From: Tautonia sociabilis
GTDB lineage: Bacteria; Planctomycetota; Planctomycetia; Isosphaerales; Isosphaeraceae
Assembly (NCBI RefSeq): GCF_003977685.1
Contig: NZ_RYZH01000050.1
Coordinates: 1 to 46,393 of the forward strand
Reading direction: 5' to 3'
Length of the DNA stretch: 46,393 bases
Positions 8,465-16,539 of this stretch are shown here, piece after piece; within the stretch, counting starts at the first letter, position 1, and each line of letters starts with the position of its first letter. Made by a program: the position numbers and the translations under genes. The notes under the pieces were generated by a model. It ran no database searches and was not told the DNA's origin. It saw only the letters and a list, made by a program, of their open reading frames with translations.

Positions 8465-9369
8465 CCCCTCCGGCCGAGACGGCTCCCGCCATGTCCGCCC
8501 AGCTCGCCTGCCTCCTCGAAGCTACCGCCCGAAAGCCGGGCAACGTCCACCGCTTCCGGGACTTCGACGACGCCCACTACCTCGACTTCGTCGTCAGCGC
8601 CTCGGCGCTCGACCGACTGCTGACCCCCGAGCGATACCGCCGGCTCGGCCTCGGCCCCCTGATCGCCGAGGCGGTCGCCGACTCGATCCGACGGGTCGGG
8701 CACAACACGAACCTCGGGATGATCCTGCTGCTGGCCCCGCTCGCATCAATCGAGGACGACTCGGCCGACCTCCGGGGAGCGCTGGCCCGGATCCTGGAGC
8801 GGACGACGATCGACGACGCCCGGGCCGTCTTCGCCGCCATCCGGCTCGCCCGGCCCGGCGGCCTCGGCTCGACCGGGGAGCAGGACGTGGCCGGCGAGCC
8901 GACCGTCTCGCTTCGGGAGGCGATGCGGCTGGCCTCCGATCGGGACGCGATCGCCCGGCAGTACGTCACCGCCTTCGAGGACGTGTTCGAGATCGGCGTG
9001 CCCACCCTCCGAGGAGAGATCCGGGTCGGCCGGCCCCTGGAGACCGCGATCCTTCGGGCCCACCTGACACTCATGGCCCAGCGCCCCGACACCTTGATCG
9101 GCCGGAAGTGTGGCCCCGAGATCGCGGCCGAGTCGTCCCGGAGGGCCGCCGCCGTACTCGACTCGGGATGGCCGGATCGTCCCTCCTCGGGGGACGAGCT
9201 CCGCCGGCTCGACGATTGGCTCCGAGCCGACGGCCATTCCCGGAACCCCGGAGCCACGGCCGACCTGATCGCCGCCTGCCTCTTCGTGGCCCTTCGAGAA
9301 GGAACGATCGAGTTCCCCAAACACGTCAACCGATCCGGCTGGGAGTGCGTCTCCCTCTCCCGATCGTGA
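8461..9369 (+). CDS. CitG-family triphosphoribosyl-dephospho-CoA synthase homologue
   Basis: The 302-residue protein is related to CitG/MdcB (COG1767). Signature regions are EATARKPGNVHRFRDFDD, the glycine-poor HNTNLGMILLLAPL segment (family NxGxxLLLAPL) and ARPGGLG. Classical CitG moves the triphosphoribosyl group of ATP onto the 2'-hydroxyl of dephospho-CoA to make the prosthetic group of citrate or malonate lyase. No lyase subunit is nearby, so the enzyme has probably been adopted for H4MPT synthesis (see findings). ATG 8461 overlaps the ATP-grasp stop as ATGA. ATGs at 8446 and 8491 are alternatives; 8446 sits only 2 bases after a gaggag. Confidence 0.8.
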   Translation: MTPPAETAPAMSAQLACLLEATARKPGNVHRFRDFDDAHYLDFVVSASALDRLLTPERYRRLGLGPLIAEAVADSIRRVGHNTNLGMILLLAPLASIEDDSADLRGALARILERTTIDDARAVFAAIRLARPGGLGSTGEQDVAGEPTVSLREAMRLASDRDAIARQYVTAFEDVFEIGVPTLRGEIRVGRPLETAILRAHLTLMAQRPDTLIGRKCGPEIAAESSRRAAAVLDSGWPDRPSSGDELRRLDDWLRADGHSRNPGATADLIAACLFVALREGTIEFPKHVNRSGWECVSLSRS

Positions 9370-9400
9370 TCTCCCCGACCACCGACCTCGAGGCTCTCCC

Positions 9401-9907
9401 ATGACATCACGCCGCTACACCGTCCGCGTCACCAAGGACGAGCTGGTCTTCAGCGCCGGACACTTCATCACCTTCAACGGCGACGAATGCGAGCGCATTC
9501 ATGGCCACAACTGGCGGGTGGCCGTCGAGGTGGACGGGCCGCTCGACGAGAACCACTACGTCTTCGACTTCATCGCGCTGCGCGACCTGACGCGAGCCCT
9601 TGTGGCCGAGCTGGACCACCGGATGCTTCTGCCCGACCGCAACCCTCACATCCGGGTGGGTGTCGAGGGCCGGAACGTCGTCTGCCGCCACCGCGACCGC
9701 CTCTGGAGCTTCCCGGCGGAGGAGTGCGTCATCCTCCCGATCGAGAACACGACGGCCGAGCGAATCGCCGACCACCTCGGCGACCGGCTCCGGGCGGCCA
9801 TCGCCTCGAGAGGGATGCCCTTCCCCCGGGCGATGCGCGTCTCGGTCGAGGAGAACTTCGGCCAGTGGGCCACGGCCCATTGGGACGCGGAGGAGGATGG
9901 AGGTTGA
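9401..9907 (+). CDS. PTPS/QueD-family pterin enzyme with CExxHGH motif
   Basis: The 168-residue protein belongs to COG0720 (6-pyruvoyl-tetrahydropterin synthase / 6-carboxytetrahydropterin synthase). The zinc ligands are His21 in FSAGHF and His34 and His36 in HGHNW; a late AELDHRMLL and IENTTAERIA also fit. The segment C30-E31-R-I-H34 satisfies both the CxxxHGH pattern of QueD-like enzymes and the ExxHGH pattern of PTPS-III enzymes, which form 6-hydroxymethylpterin. As the last gene of the H4MPT operon it may supply the pterin precursor. It acts as a cytoplasmic oligomer in all known relatives. A role in queuosine synthesis is the alternative. Confidence 0.85.
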   Translation: MTSRRYTVRVTKDELVFSAGHFITFNGDECERIHGHNWRVAVEVDGPLDENHYVFDFIALRDLTRALVAELDHRMLLPDRNPHIRVGVEGRNVVCRHRDRLWSFPAEECVILPIENTTAERIADHLGDRLRAAIASRGMPFPRAMRVSVEENFGQWATAHWDAEEDGG

Positions 9908-9931
9908 TCGGAGATCGCGGACCGGTCGCGG

Positions 9932-11845
9932 TCAGAGGTCGGAGCCCAGCAGGTCGGCCGCCGAGGAGCTGCCGGGCGCTCCCCGGGCGGGTTCCGGGAG
10001 CGGAGCCGTCGCGACCAGACCCGTTGGCTTCTCCGCCGGGACGTCGTCATCCTCGTCGAAGAACGACGGGTCGTCCACCCTCCCCAGGCATCGGTTGAAC
10101 GTGCCCAGGGTCGCCATCAGCAGCGCGATCGCGGCGCCGAGGTAGGCGATCGTCCAGAAGATCGTCCAGGCGGTCTGCTCGACGAAGTCGCTCCCAGAGC
10201 CCTGCCCGGCGATCAGGGCGCTGTACGCTCCCACTCCGAAGAGCGGGCTGGCCGAGGCCAGGCCGGCACCGTCCCCCGAGCCGTCCTCGAAGAGGAACAG
10301 CGCGAAGAACATCCAGCCGATGCATATCCCGGTGTAGCAGCCGACGGTCAGGCCGACGGCGCGTCCCAACCTCGGGATCCAGGTCGCCAGGGCCAGGCCG
10401 AGGCTGGTGATCGCGGCCCCGTAGGAGAGGATCAAGGCGGCCATCAGGAGGACCGCCCCGTAGTGGCCGGAGAACCCGGCGAGGGCGGTCGTCACGGCCG
10501 TGGGCAGGATCAATAGCGGGCTCACCCCCCGGAAGGTCCCCCACCACTTGCCCCAGATGATCGACCGGGTCGGCAGGGGGGTCGCCAGCAGGACGTCGAG
10601 GCTTCCTCGCTGCCGCTCCTCGGCCAGGCTTGTCGCCGCCGAGACGCTCAGCAGCAGGAGCCCGGACCCCACCTGGAGGCAGTTGACGAAGATGCCGAGA
10701 TCCTTCCCCGAGTTCCAGCCGACTCCCCAGGCGTCGACCATCAGCACGATCGCCTGGAGGCTGAAGCCGCCGCAGACCAGGACGTAGATCCCCCAGATCG
10801 CCAGGGTCCACCGCGACGGCCGCTTCCGCTGGCATTCCCGCCAGAGCACCGGGTTGCGGTCCAGGGACGGTTCCGGTCGGATCCGGCGGTACAGCCGACG
10901 CATCCCGAGCAGCAGCCGGCCCGCCCGCCCGAGGCGATCGGGCTTCAGCGCATCGAGGGCCGACAGCCTGCGGACCCTCCTCCGGGAGGCTCCCTCCCCG
11001 CTCCCGAGCTGCCGGATCGTGACCGTCCGGATCCGCCAGGTCGCCAGAGCGATCAGCAGGGCCGACGCGAACAGGGAGAGGCCGAAGAAGATCGCATGCG
11101 TGCCGATCCTCACCGGGGCCATCCCCGGGGGGGAGTCGATGACGGCGATCACCAGGAACACCGGGTTGTACACCGCCAGGTCCTGCCAGCCCGGGACCCA
11201 GGGGAGCTTCAGAAACAGACCCGGCACCAGGCTCCGCACTCCCGCGTAGATCGGCGCGGCCAGCACGTAGAGGATGCCGAAGACGTAGGTTGCCATCAGC
11301 ACCTCGTGCGGTTTCTTGCCCCAGACCGACAGCGTCAGCGCCAGCGAGCAGCCGAAGACGGCGCACGAGAGCACCACGAGGATCGCCCCGAACAGGCCGA
11401 CCGGGTCGATTCCCCCGAACAGCGTCGCGATCGCCAGCACCGGGGAGGAGCAGAGGACCATCCCCAGCACCGGGACCAGCCGGGCGGCGAGCTTGCCGAG
11501 GACGATCTCCGCGTCGGACAGGTCGGTGGCGAAGAGCAGCGTCAGGTTGCCCCTCGCCTTGTCGAGGCAGACCGCCCCGGCCGTCGCCGCGGGCGCCGCC
11601 AGGCCGACCAGGCCGAGCAGCACCATCACCGTCGCGGTGTAGAACCCCCGGCCCACCTCCGCCTGCTGCTCGATCGTCACGTCGCGCGGGCCCATTCGAC
11701 CGACGTACGACTCGGCCCAGACCAGCCACATCGTGCCCAGCAGCAGCGCGACGGTCAGCGACCGCAGGGCGTAGGGCTGCCATCGTCTCGAGGAGGTCAG
11801 CCACTCGAATGCGAAGACCGGGCCGAGTCCCACATGCCTCGCCAT
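9932..11845 (-). CDS. Duplicated ABC-2 type permease
   Basis: The 637-residue polytopic membrane protein appears to contain two ABC-2 permease modules in one chain. Each module has the cytoplasmic coupling segment typical of gliding-motility or multidrug ABC-2 permeases: LLFATDLSDAEIVLGK in the first half and LDVLLATPLPTRSIIWGK in the second. These are followed by helices rich in Leu, Ala and Gly. A charged linker at about residues 275-345 joins the halves, and the C-terminus is a soluble acidic tail. No ATPase gene is adjacent, so the partner nucleotide-binding protein must be elsewhere. It converges on the PTPS gene with a 24-bp gap. Transport substrate unknown. Confidence 0.8.
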   Translation of the reverse strand: MARHVGLGPVFAFEWLTSSRRWQPYALRSLTVALLLGTMWLVWAESYVGRMGPRDVTIEQQAEVGRGFYTATVMVLLGLVGLAAPAATAGAVCLDKARGNLTLLFATDLSDAEIVLGKLAARLVPVLGMVLCSSPVLAIATLFGGIDPVGLFGAILVVLSCAVFGCSLALTLSVWGKKPHEVLMATYVFGILYVLAAPIYAGVRSLVPGLFLKLPWVPGWQDLAVYNPVFLVIAVIDSPPGMAPVRIGTHAIFFGLSLFASALLIALATWRIRTVTIRQLGSGEGASRRRVRRLSALDALKPDRLGRAGRLLLGMRRLYRRIRPEPSLDRNPVLWRECQRKRPSRWTLAIWGIYVLVCGGFSLQAIVLMVDAWGVGWNSGKDLGIFVNCLQVGSGLLLLSVSAATSLAEERQRGSLDVLLATPLPTRSIIWGKWWGTFRGVSPLLILPTAVTTALAGFSGHYGAVLLMAALILSYGAAITSLGLALATWIPRLGRAVGLTVGCYTGICIGWMFFALFLFEDGSGDGAGLASASPLFGVGAYSALIAGQGSGSDFVEQTAWTIFWTIAYLGAAIALLMATLGTFNRCLGRVDDPSFFDEDDDVPAEKPTGLVATAPLPEPARGAPGSSSAADLLGSDL

Positions 11846-11973
11846 GTCCCGAGCCCCCGCCGCTGGTGTGCCAGGTGCGCGATGATCCCCGCGTTCTTCG
11901 CCGGTCGGGGGGTGATCTTAACCGGGACCTCGCCAGGATCGCCAGGAGGAGGCCGAGGCCGAGGGAATCTGGG

Positions 11974-13623
11974 TCAACCGGAGCGACTCCCCCGGTAGGC
12001 CCATCGGCAGGCTCCCACCGCCAGTGCTCCGGCCCCGGCGAAGGCCGCCAGCAGCACCAGGCCGACGGCCGAGATCCGGCTATCGACCCCGAAGTGCATC
12101 TGGCCCCAGAGGAACTTGGTCAGGGGATCGGTCCCGGCGGGGGAGACGAGGTTGGTGATCGGCAGCTCTCCGGTCGCCAGCACGAAGCCGACGAGCCAGC
12201 TCGCCCCGACCGGCCCGGCGGTCATCGGCAGGGCCACCCGAGCGATCCGACCGGTTGGCCCGTGGCCGTCCACCTCGGCCGACTCCAGCAGCGCCGCCGG
12301 GATTCCCCGCACCGCCGGCCAGAGGACGAGCAGGGCGAAGGGGAGGGTCCGCATCACGTACCCGAGGGCGACGATCGCCAGCGAGTCGGACACCGGCGCC
12401 ACGGGCAGATACGCCTGGAGCAACGCCATGCCCGCCACCGGCCCCGGCAGCGCCAGCAGCAGGCTGGCCGAGAGCAAGGTCGCCCACCGCCAGGGGCCCG
12501 GGCGCCGGCAGAGCCAGGCGAGCCCCCAGGCGAGGAGCACGCTCAGCGAGGCGCCCACAGCCGCGACGGCCGCCGTCTCCAGCAGCGGCCCCCGCACCTC
12601 GGCAGCCGCATACGAGAGGGAGGCTCCCAGCCCCCCCGGCGACCACGACGGCGAGACTCCCGCCGCGGCATCGCCCCCCACCCGGCCGGCTCTCCAGGCC
12701 ATCGCCAGCACCGGAGGCACAAACAGGGCGGCCGAGACCAGCCACGCGAGCAGCCCGATCGGCCATCGCCACGCCCCCAACCGCCACTCCCGGGAGGCCG
12801 CCGAGGCCGAGGCGATCCGGGCCGGGTCGACCCGCAGCACCAGCCGCCCGGCGACCAGCAGCGACAGGCCGATCGTCAGGGCCGGGGGGATCGCCACCAG
12901 GGCCACCGCCGCCGGCGGCCTCCCGAGCCCGTACTGCACGTACGCCTCCTCGGCGAAGGTGCGGACGAGGAGCAGGTCGGTGACGGTCATGTCCCCTGCC
13001 GTCAGCGCGGCCACCAGCACCGCCGAGCCGACGATCGCCCCGGCCGCCCCCCGGAGGCTCACCCCGAGGAGCACGCGCCAGGCCGGCAGGTCGAGCAGGG
13101 CCGATTCCTCCAGCTCCGGCGGGACGGCCCGCAGGCCGATCCCCGAGAGCAACGCCACCCACGGCACCCCCGCCACCGCGTGCACGAACGCGGCCCCTGG
13201 CCAGCCCTTCAGGAGCGGCTCCCGGCCGAAGAGCTGCCCGTAGCCGGCGCCGCCGAAGCCGCCGAGCCAGCCGGCGACGAGAATCGGCATCGGGACGAAG
13301 ACCGCCAGCGCCATCGCGGCCCGCAGGAGCCGCCGGCCGGGCAGGTCGGTGCGCGAGAGGAGCACGGCCATCGGCAGTCCGATCGCCAGCGCCCCGAGCA
13401 CGGCGGCCCCCGACACCCGGAGCGTCTCGACCGCCGGGCCGGCGACGAGCGACGCCTCCCGGCCGAAGGCCCCGGCGTCGATCAAGGCGAACGAGCCCGA
13501 CGGCGCCCCAGCTCCCCGGACCGCCTGCCAGGCCGTCGCCGCGATGGGCCAGCCCAGCACCGCCACCAGGCCAAGGGCCGCCGCCATCCGGCCCGCCGCC
13601 GGCGCCAGGCGGTCGCCGCTCAC
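11974..13623 (-). CDS. FbpB-type ABC transporter permease
   Basis: The 549-residue protein has two binding-protein-dependent permease domains, as in Fe(III) or thiamine transporters. The two EAA-like loops are ELEESALLDLPAWRVLLGV and ALLESAEVDGHGPTGRIARV, each ending just before a conserved transmembrane segment, and about twelve hydrophobic segments are visible. The GTG start overlaps the TGA of the upstream isomerase gene as GTGA; an ATG at 13587 would shorten the protein by 12 residues. Neither an ATPase nor a periplasmic binding protein is encoded nearby, which is unusual for this class. Ferric iron is the best guess for substrate, by family only. Confidence 0.78.
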   Translation of the reverse strand: MSGDRLAPAAGRMAAALGLVAVLGWPIAATAWQAVRGAGAPSGSFALIDAGAFGREASLVAGPAVETLRVSGAAVLGALAIGLPMAVLLSRTDLPGRRLLRAAMALAVFVPMPILVAGWLGGFGGAGYGQLFGREPLLKGWPGAAFVHAVAGVPWVALLSGIGLRAVPPELEESALLDLPAWRVLLGVSLRGAAGAIVGSAVLVAALTAGDMTVTDLLLVRTFAEEAYVQYGLGRPPAAVALVAIPPALTIGLSLLVAGRLVLRVDPARIASASAASREWRLGAWRWPIGLLAWLVSAALFVPPVLAMAWRAGRVGGDAAAGVSPSWSPGGLGASLSYAAAEVRGPLLETAAVAAVGASLSVLLAWGLAWLCRRPGPWRWATLLSASLLLALPGPVAGMALLQAYLPVAPVSDSLAIVALGYVMRTLPFALLVLWPAVRGIPAALLESAEVDGHGPTGRIARVALPMTAGPVGASWLVGFVLATGELPITNLVSPAGTDPLTKFLWGQMHFGVDSRISAVGLVLLAAFAGAGALAVGACRWAYRGSRSG

Positions 13624-14444
13624 GCCCGGAGCCCCGCCTCTCGCATCAGTCGGCTGGTCGACTCGAAGGCCTCGCGAACCCAGTCGACGATCTTCTCGGG
13701 CTCGGGCGAATACTCCAACTCGACGGAGATGGTCGCGTCGGGGATGTTCAACGCCTTGATCGCCCTCAGGTAGCCGGGGAAGTCGACCACTCCCCGGCCA
13801 GGAGGGAGGTCGCCGTGGACCCTGCCGTCGCAATCGGAAATGTGCATGTGAGCGACCCGGCCTGAGAGCCGGACGATCGACTCGGGAGGCTCTCCGGAGA
13901 GCACCAGGTGGGAGATGTCCAGGTTCGCCTTCACGTTCGGGTGGTCGACCTCGTCGAGGAACCGGGCCATGCCGTCCACGTCCCGGATCAGCGACAGCTC
14001 GAACGGCTCCAGCTCCAGGGCGATTTCCAGGTCAAGGTCCTCGGCGTATTCCCCCAACGCCCGGACGTTCCGCACGGCGGCCGCCCACTGCTCCTCGGGG
14101 GGGATGACCTGCTTCTGCCAGATGTACTCCCCCAGCACCAGCAGCAGGTTCCTCGCCTCGAACTCGTAGGCCATGTCGAGGTACTTGCGGCAGCGGTCGA
14201 GGTGGAAGCGCTGGACGCTCGGGTTGAAGTCGATCAGGCCGACCGCCACGCAGGGGATGCTGACGATCGGCAGTTCGAGCGTGTCGCAGGCATCTTTGAT
14301 GAGTTTGCGCTCGCGGACGTCGATGTCGAGGGGATCGGCGAAGATGTCGATGGTGTCGAAGCCGATCTCCTTGGTCTTCTGGATGCCGAAGGAGGTCTCC
14401 CGGCCCGCCTGGGCCCAGGCGGAGTTGATCAGACCGAGGTCCAT
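13620..14444 (-). CDS. Sugar phosphate isomerase/epimerase-like TIM-barrel protein
   Basis: The 274-residue protein has the AP_endonuc_2 / xylose isomerase-like TIM-barrel pattern. The acidic and histidine residues that normally bind a divalent metal are visible in IALELEPFEL, VKANLDISHLVLSG, VAHMHISDCDG and ISVELEYSPEPEKIVD. It begins MDLGLINSAWAQ. Members isomerise or epimerise sugars or inositols in the cytoplasm. The gene is translationally coupled to the downstream permease, which hints that the permease might serve a carbohydrate, although that permease looks FbpB-like. The ATG at 14444 is the only start consistent with the family N-terminus. Specificity unknown. Confidence 0.82.
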   Translation of the reverse strand: MDLGLINSAWAQAGRETSFGIQKTKEIGFDTIDIFADPLDIDVRERKLIKDACDTLELPIVSIPCVAVGLIDFNPSVQRFHLDRCRKYLDMAYEFEARNLLLVLGEYIWQKQVIPPEEQWAAAVRNVRALGEYAEDLDLEIALELEPFELSLIRDVDGMARFLDEVDHPNVKANLDISHLVLSGEPPESIVRLSGRVAHMHISDCDGRVHGDLPPGRGVVDFPGYLRAIKALNIPDATISVELEYSPEPEKIVDWVREAFESTSRLMREAGLRA

Positions 14445-14610
14445 AGGTCCATCCTCGTCGCGGAAGACTGACGGATGATCGCCGGCGGCGGGAGATCGAA
14501 TCGGCGGGAGTCGATCCCGGGGACTGGCCCCGCCTCCTCCGTTCATGGTGCCCCCGAGGGGCGGGGGAATCCAGCCCTCGCCGCCCCGCATCGCCAGGGA
14601 AGTGATGAGG

Positions 14611-14640
14611 TTGCATCGGGCTCGGCCCGCCGGATACAAC
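14611..14640 (+). promoter_or_regulatory. Sigma70-like promoter for the TPR lipoprotein gene
   Basis: TTGCAT at 14611-14616 and TACAAC at 14635-14640 are separated by 18 bp, in a divergent intergenic region. Transcription would start near 14647, leaving a leader of about 70 bases and a gaagga site before ATG 14718. Motif match only. Confidence 0.4.
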
Positions 14641-14717
14641 CGAGGATCGTCCCCCTCTCCAGACCCCCTGGACGGGGCGACCTCTCCGCGCGACCCGATC
14701 GCTGAAGGATTTCTTCG

Positions 14718-15443
14718 ATGAGGATGCCTCGCGTCCCCCAACTCCTGGCGACGGTCCTTCAGGCCGGGGCCCTCCAACTCGTCGTCGGCTGTGGGTGGCT
14801 GATCGAGGAGGCTCCCCCGCCCGAGGTCGAGGAGGCCAAGCCGGAAGGAACGCTCGACCCGGACTCGGCGAAGCTCCGCGTTCCGGGGAAGCCTCCGTTC
14901 GTGACGGCTCCTCGGGAGCGTGGCCGGCCGATCTCCGACGAGGAACTGAAGGAGATGACCGCCGCCGAGCTGGTCGACCGCTCCCGGCTGACCTTCGAGG
15001 CCGACGAGCGCATCCGGATCCTCAGGGCCGCCCTCGAGAAGGAGCCGGAGAACCGGGACGCCCGCCTGGAGTTGATGGTCGCCCTGGAGGACAAGGGGAC
15101 CGACCTCGCCCTCAATCACAGGCTCCGGGACGAGAGCAAGCGACCCCTCAACGAGGCCGCCCAACTGGCCCGGGAACTGCTCGCCGAACAACCAATCGAG
15201 GACCGTTATCTCGTGGTCGCCGCGACCGCCTTCTACAACGAAGCCTGCAACCGCTCCCTCGACGGCCAACTCGATGAGGCCGTCGCCTCGCTCCGGGAGG
15301 CGTTCGAGCTCGGCTTCGACAACCCGATCATCCTCGATGACCCGGAACTGGATCCGCTGCGCGATCGGGAGGATTTCCAGGAGCTGCTCGATCGGCTTTC
15401 CCCACCACCGGAGCACCCCGGATCCGGGGCAGGCATCGAATGA
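14718..15443 (+). CDS. Putative lipoprotein with TPR-like helices
   Basis: The 241-residue protein starts with a hydrophobic leader ending LQLVVGC, where Cys25 is a plausible lipidation site. A proline- and acid-rich linker follows (residues 30-65), then helices resembling tetratricopeptide repeats, for example IRILRAALEKEPENRDARLEL and DEAVASLREAFELGFDNP. The last part resembles the short TPR proteins with a DPDLDPLRDREDFQELL ending common in Planctomycetes and Acidobacteria. It probably mediates protein contacts at the membrane. It ends 25 bp before the convergent BON-like gene. Function unknown. Confidence 0.7.
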   Translation: MRMPRVPQLLATVLQAGALQLVVGCGWLIEEAPPPEVEEAKPEGTLDPDSAKLRVPGKPPFVTAPRERGRPISDEELKEMTAAELVDRSRLTFEADERIRILRAALEKEPENRDARLELMVALEDKGTDLALNHRLRDESKRPLNEAAQLARELLAEQPIEDRYLVVAATAFYNEACNRSLDGQLDEAVASLREAFELGFDNPIILDDPELDPLRDREDFQELLDRLSPPPEHPGSGAGIE

Positions 15444-15468
15444 GCCCACGGCCCCGCCCTGAGCGCGC

Positions 15469-16353
15469 TCAACGGACCTCGACGGTCGATTGGAACCCCG
15501 GCGGCATCGGCATCGCCTCCAGGTCCCTCCGGAGCGCCCGACGCTGCCAGAAGCGACTCGCCTGGGCCCGGATGTGGACCCGACGGCCAACGATCAGAAT
15601 CTCCAGCGCCGCGAGCCGGTCTCCCGAGCCCGCCACGATCCGGCGCTCCAGCGCCCTCCTCAGGGCCGCCACCGCCTCCGGGTCCTCGGGGTCGATCGCA
15701 GGCGCTCCGGCCGGTTCCGACCCGGGGGCGGCCATCGGAACCGATCCCGAGTCCCTGGGGAGCGTTCCCAGCCTCCTCCCGAACAGCCCGCCGAGGAAGG
15801 GAGGCCGGGGGCGTCCGAACGCTCCCGGATTCGGCTCCTCCGACGCATCGCGGTCGTTTCGGCGGGTCGCTCGGCTCGGCCCCGGGGCGAGGAGCGGGTT
15901 GGAGCCGTCTCGGTCGCCATTCGATCCCGTGTCCACCCCGATCGGGGGCCTGATCGCTGGCGAGAGGACCAGGGGAGCCGTTCCCGTTCCCGTCCTCGTC
16001 CTCGTCCCCTCGGCGGGCCGAACCGAGAGGGGGGGGGCGACTCCCACCGTCCTCGATGGCGGCCCGGCGGGGGCCGGAAGGCTCCCGACGCCCACTGGGC
16101 CCGCCGGCTCGGCAGCCGGACGTCGCCGGGCCGGGGAGGGCGGGACGCTCGCCGAGGGCAGTCCCGGCAGGCCTCGGTACGGTGAGGGGCCGGTCCTCGG
16201 ATCCGACATCCCGGCGGGAGGAGGCGGGGTCGGCCGGACCTCCGACGGGGGATCGATGCGGACGATCGGTCGCTCATCCTGGGCCGTCGCGAGCCCCGAG
16301 GCCAAAACGACCAGGGCGATGCCCCGCGTCGTTGCCGTCGCGATCATCCCCAT
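15469..16353 (-). CDS. Exported proline-rich protein with C-terminal BON-like domain
   Basis: The 294-residue protein has a signal peptide ending at ATA-QD (about residue 23). A long Pro/Arg/Ser-rich region follows (about 30-215), then a compact C-terminal segment of about 70 residues (RRALERRIVAGSGDRLAAL, then LIVGRRVHIRAQASRFWQRR) that resembles a BON domain, a fold often found in periplasmic lipid- or peptidoglycan-associated proteins. ATG 16353 has ggagggagg just upstream; a second ATG at 16347 is possible. A run of 9 G on the plus strand (16029-16037) lies inside the frame and is a potential slippage site. The BON assignment is tentative. Confidence 0.62.
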   Translation of the reverse strand: MGMIATATTRGIALVVLASGLATAQDERPIVRIDPPSEVRPTPPPPAGMSDPRTGPSPYRGLPGLPSASVPPSPARRRPAAEPAGPVGVGSLPAPAGPPSRTVGVAPPLSVRPAEGTRTRTGTGTAPLVLSPAIRPPIGVDTGSNGDRDGSNPLLAPGPSRATRRNDRDASEEPNPGAFGRPRPPFLGGLFGRRLGTLPRDSGSVPMAAPGSEPAGAPAIDPEDPEAVAALRRALERRIVAGSGDRLAALEILIVGRRVHIRAQASRFWQRRALRRDLEAMPMPPGFQSTVEVR

Positions 16354-16539
16354 CGCCTCCCTCCGCTGGCCGATCGTCCCGGGCGTCTGGTCGTCCCTCC
16401 TCTCCTCGACACTCCCATCGACCCTGGGCAGCCGGTCGGTTGAGCGGCTTGGGACCTTCGGGAGGCCGTCGGTTCCGGTCGACCCGGCTGTGTCGGGAGG
16501 GAGAGCGGTCGGGGGCTCGTCCCCAGGGGAGGATGCCCC

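Noticed and set aside
11290..13773. 827-codon plus-strand frame opposite the ABC permeases
   Set aside because: Repetitive Arg/Pro/Gly/His content and no family features; the minus-strand permeases have clear helices and EAA motifs.
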